From an uncultured Bacteroidota bacterium (GTDB taxonomy: Bacteria; Bacteroidota; Bacteroidia; Bacteroidales; SZUA-534): a stretch of DNA of 7,092 bases. Below the pieces are notes generated by a model that was not told the DNA's origin, searched no databases, and worked only from the letters and a program-made list of their open reading frames with translations. The stretch spans positions 1-7,092 of the forward strand of contig CALCFP010000417.1 in assembly GCA_937900725.1 (NCBI GenBank). Direction: 5' to 3'. Shown here one piece after another: positions 6,811-7,092 of this stretch. Each line of letters begins with the position of its first letter. Position 1 is the first letter of the stretch. The position numbers and the translations under genes are program-made.

Positions 6811-7092
6811 ATGATAGAATTTACAGCATCACAAATAGCCGAAGCACTGAAAGGCACAATTGTCGGCAATGCCGATGTAAAACTTCGCGACGTGGCAAAG
6901 ATTGAGGAAGGCCGAGAAGGCGCACTTTCATTCCTCGCCAACCCTAAATACATTCCGTACATCTACACCACAAAGTCATCTGCAGTGCTTGTAAACCGCG
7001 ATTTCAAACCAGAAAATCCTGTTTCAGCCACATCCTTTGCAAAGGAATTTAAGGTAAGCAGACAGATTGTGGTAGGAGATATTGCGCTACTT
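6811..7092 (+). CDS. lpxD: LpxD, UDP-3-O-acylglucosamine N-acyltransferase, 5' part, with an aberrant 3' end
   Basis: LpxD adds the N-linked 3-hydroxyacyl chain from acyl-ACP to UDP-3-O-acylglucosamine, the third step of lipid A synthesis, in the cytoplasm. Only 94 codons are in the window, where a full protein has about 340. Residues 1-~70 fit the N-terminal uridine-binding domain: FTASQIAEALKGTIVGNADV, then IEEGREGALSFLANPKY, YIYTTKSSAVLVNRDF. Past NPVSAT (69-74) the expected LpxD continuation is missing and the frame reads SFAKEFKVSRQIVVGDIALL, which resembles a helix-turn-helix of another family. No hexapeptide-repeat acyltransferase domain is visible. The gene starts 71 bases after ftsZ in the same direction, and I see no clear Bacteroidetes promoter in the gap. 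The assignment of the first ~70 residues is firm; the continuation is doubtful. Confidence 0.88.
   Translation, partial: MIEFTASQIAEALKGTIVGNADVKLRDVAKIEEGREGALSFLANPKYIPYIYTTKSSAVLVNRDFKPENPVSATSFAKEFKVSRQIVVGDIALL
7018..7092 (+). other. Possible NiaR/HTH_11-like DNA-binding fragment, in frame with lpxD
   Basis: Codons 70-94 of the lpxD frame read PVSATSFAKEF then KVSRQIVVGDIALL. From memory this matches the winged helix-turn-helix of NiaR-type (nicotinate-responsive, YrxA family) repressors, where a segment like PVSGTELAKKF is followed by NVSRQVIVQDIALLRA; VSRQ and DIALL lie in the recognition-helix region. The element PVSAT is plausible for both LpxD and this family, so the switch falls within about 7018-7032. 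This is either the start of a different sequence joined at a short shared stretch or a very odd fusion. The fragment is cut by the window end. Confidence 0.5.

Noticed and set aside
6462..6962. A minus-strand open frame spanning the ftsZ end, the gap and the lpxD start
   Set aside because: It overlaps two recognised + strand genes and its translation has no domain features; long antisense frames are common in this codon usage.
1..7092. CRISPR arrays, tRNA or rRNA genes, insertion sequences, toxin-antitoxin or phage defence genes
   Set aside because: No regular direct repeats, RNA-gene sequences, transposase motifs or unassigned genes of useful size were seen; recognised genes fill almost the whole window.

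Overview
The window is the distal half of a division and cell wall (dcw) cluster from a member of the Bacteroidetes, most likely Bacteroidales and perhaps Prevotella-like. This rests on the order ftsW-murG-murC-ftsQ-ftsA-ftsZ with no ddl between murC and ftsQ, the charged loop of FtsW before its DTWK motif, the FtsZ tail ending in NSFLFDNVD, A-rich sequence instead of strong Shine-Dalgarno sites before most starts, and an LpxD start. The taxon is inferred from remembered family features, not from a search.

Layout, all genes on the + strand: the 3' part of ftsW (homology from about 86 to 615); murG (616-1725), which abuts ftsW with no gap; murC (from 1722, overlapping murG by ATGA), split by a frameshift near 2760 into 1722-2798 and a continuation ending at 3100; ftsQ (3107-3910); ftsA (3913-5277); ftsZ (start at 5297 preferred, 5264 possible, to 6739); a 71-bp gap with a perfect 9-bp inverted repeat; and the 5' part of lpxD (6811 to the window end). 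The packing implies one polycistronic unit at least through ftsZ.

How the genes work together: MurC starts building the peptidoglycan stem peptide on UDP-MurNAc, MurG completes lipid II, and FtsW polymerises lipid II at the septum. FtsQ links the divisome to the periplasm, and FtsA tethers FtsZ filaments to the membrane. LpxD belongs to lipid A synthesis, so its position ties outer-membrane synthesis to the division cluster.

I see no new biological system here; the functional content is ordinary. The unusual signals concern sequence integrity. The last ~60-75 bases leave LpxD and read in frame into what looks like a NiaR-type helix-turn-helix. The first ~85 bases look like coding sequence on the opposite strand rather than ftsW. 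murC lacks about 7 bases at a conserved site. The simplest joint explanation is a metagenomic contig with chimeric ends and a local error or strain difference in murC. A real gene fusion and a real lesion are less likely but can be tested.
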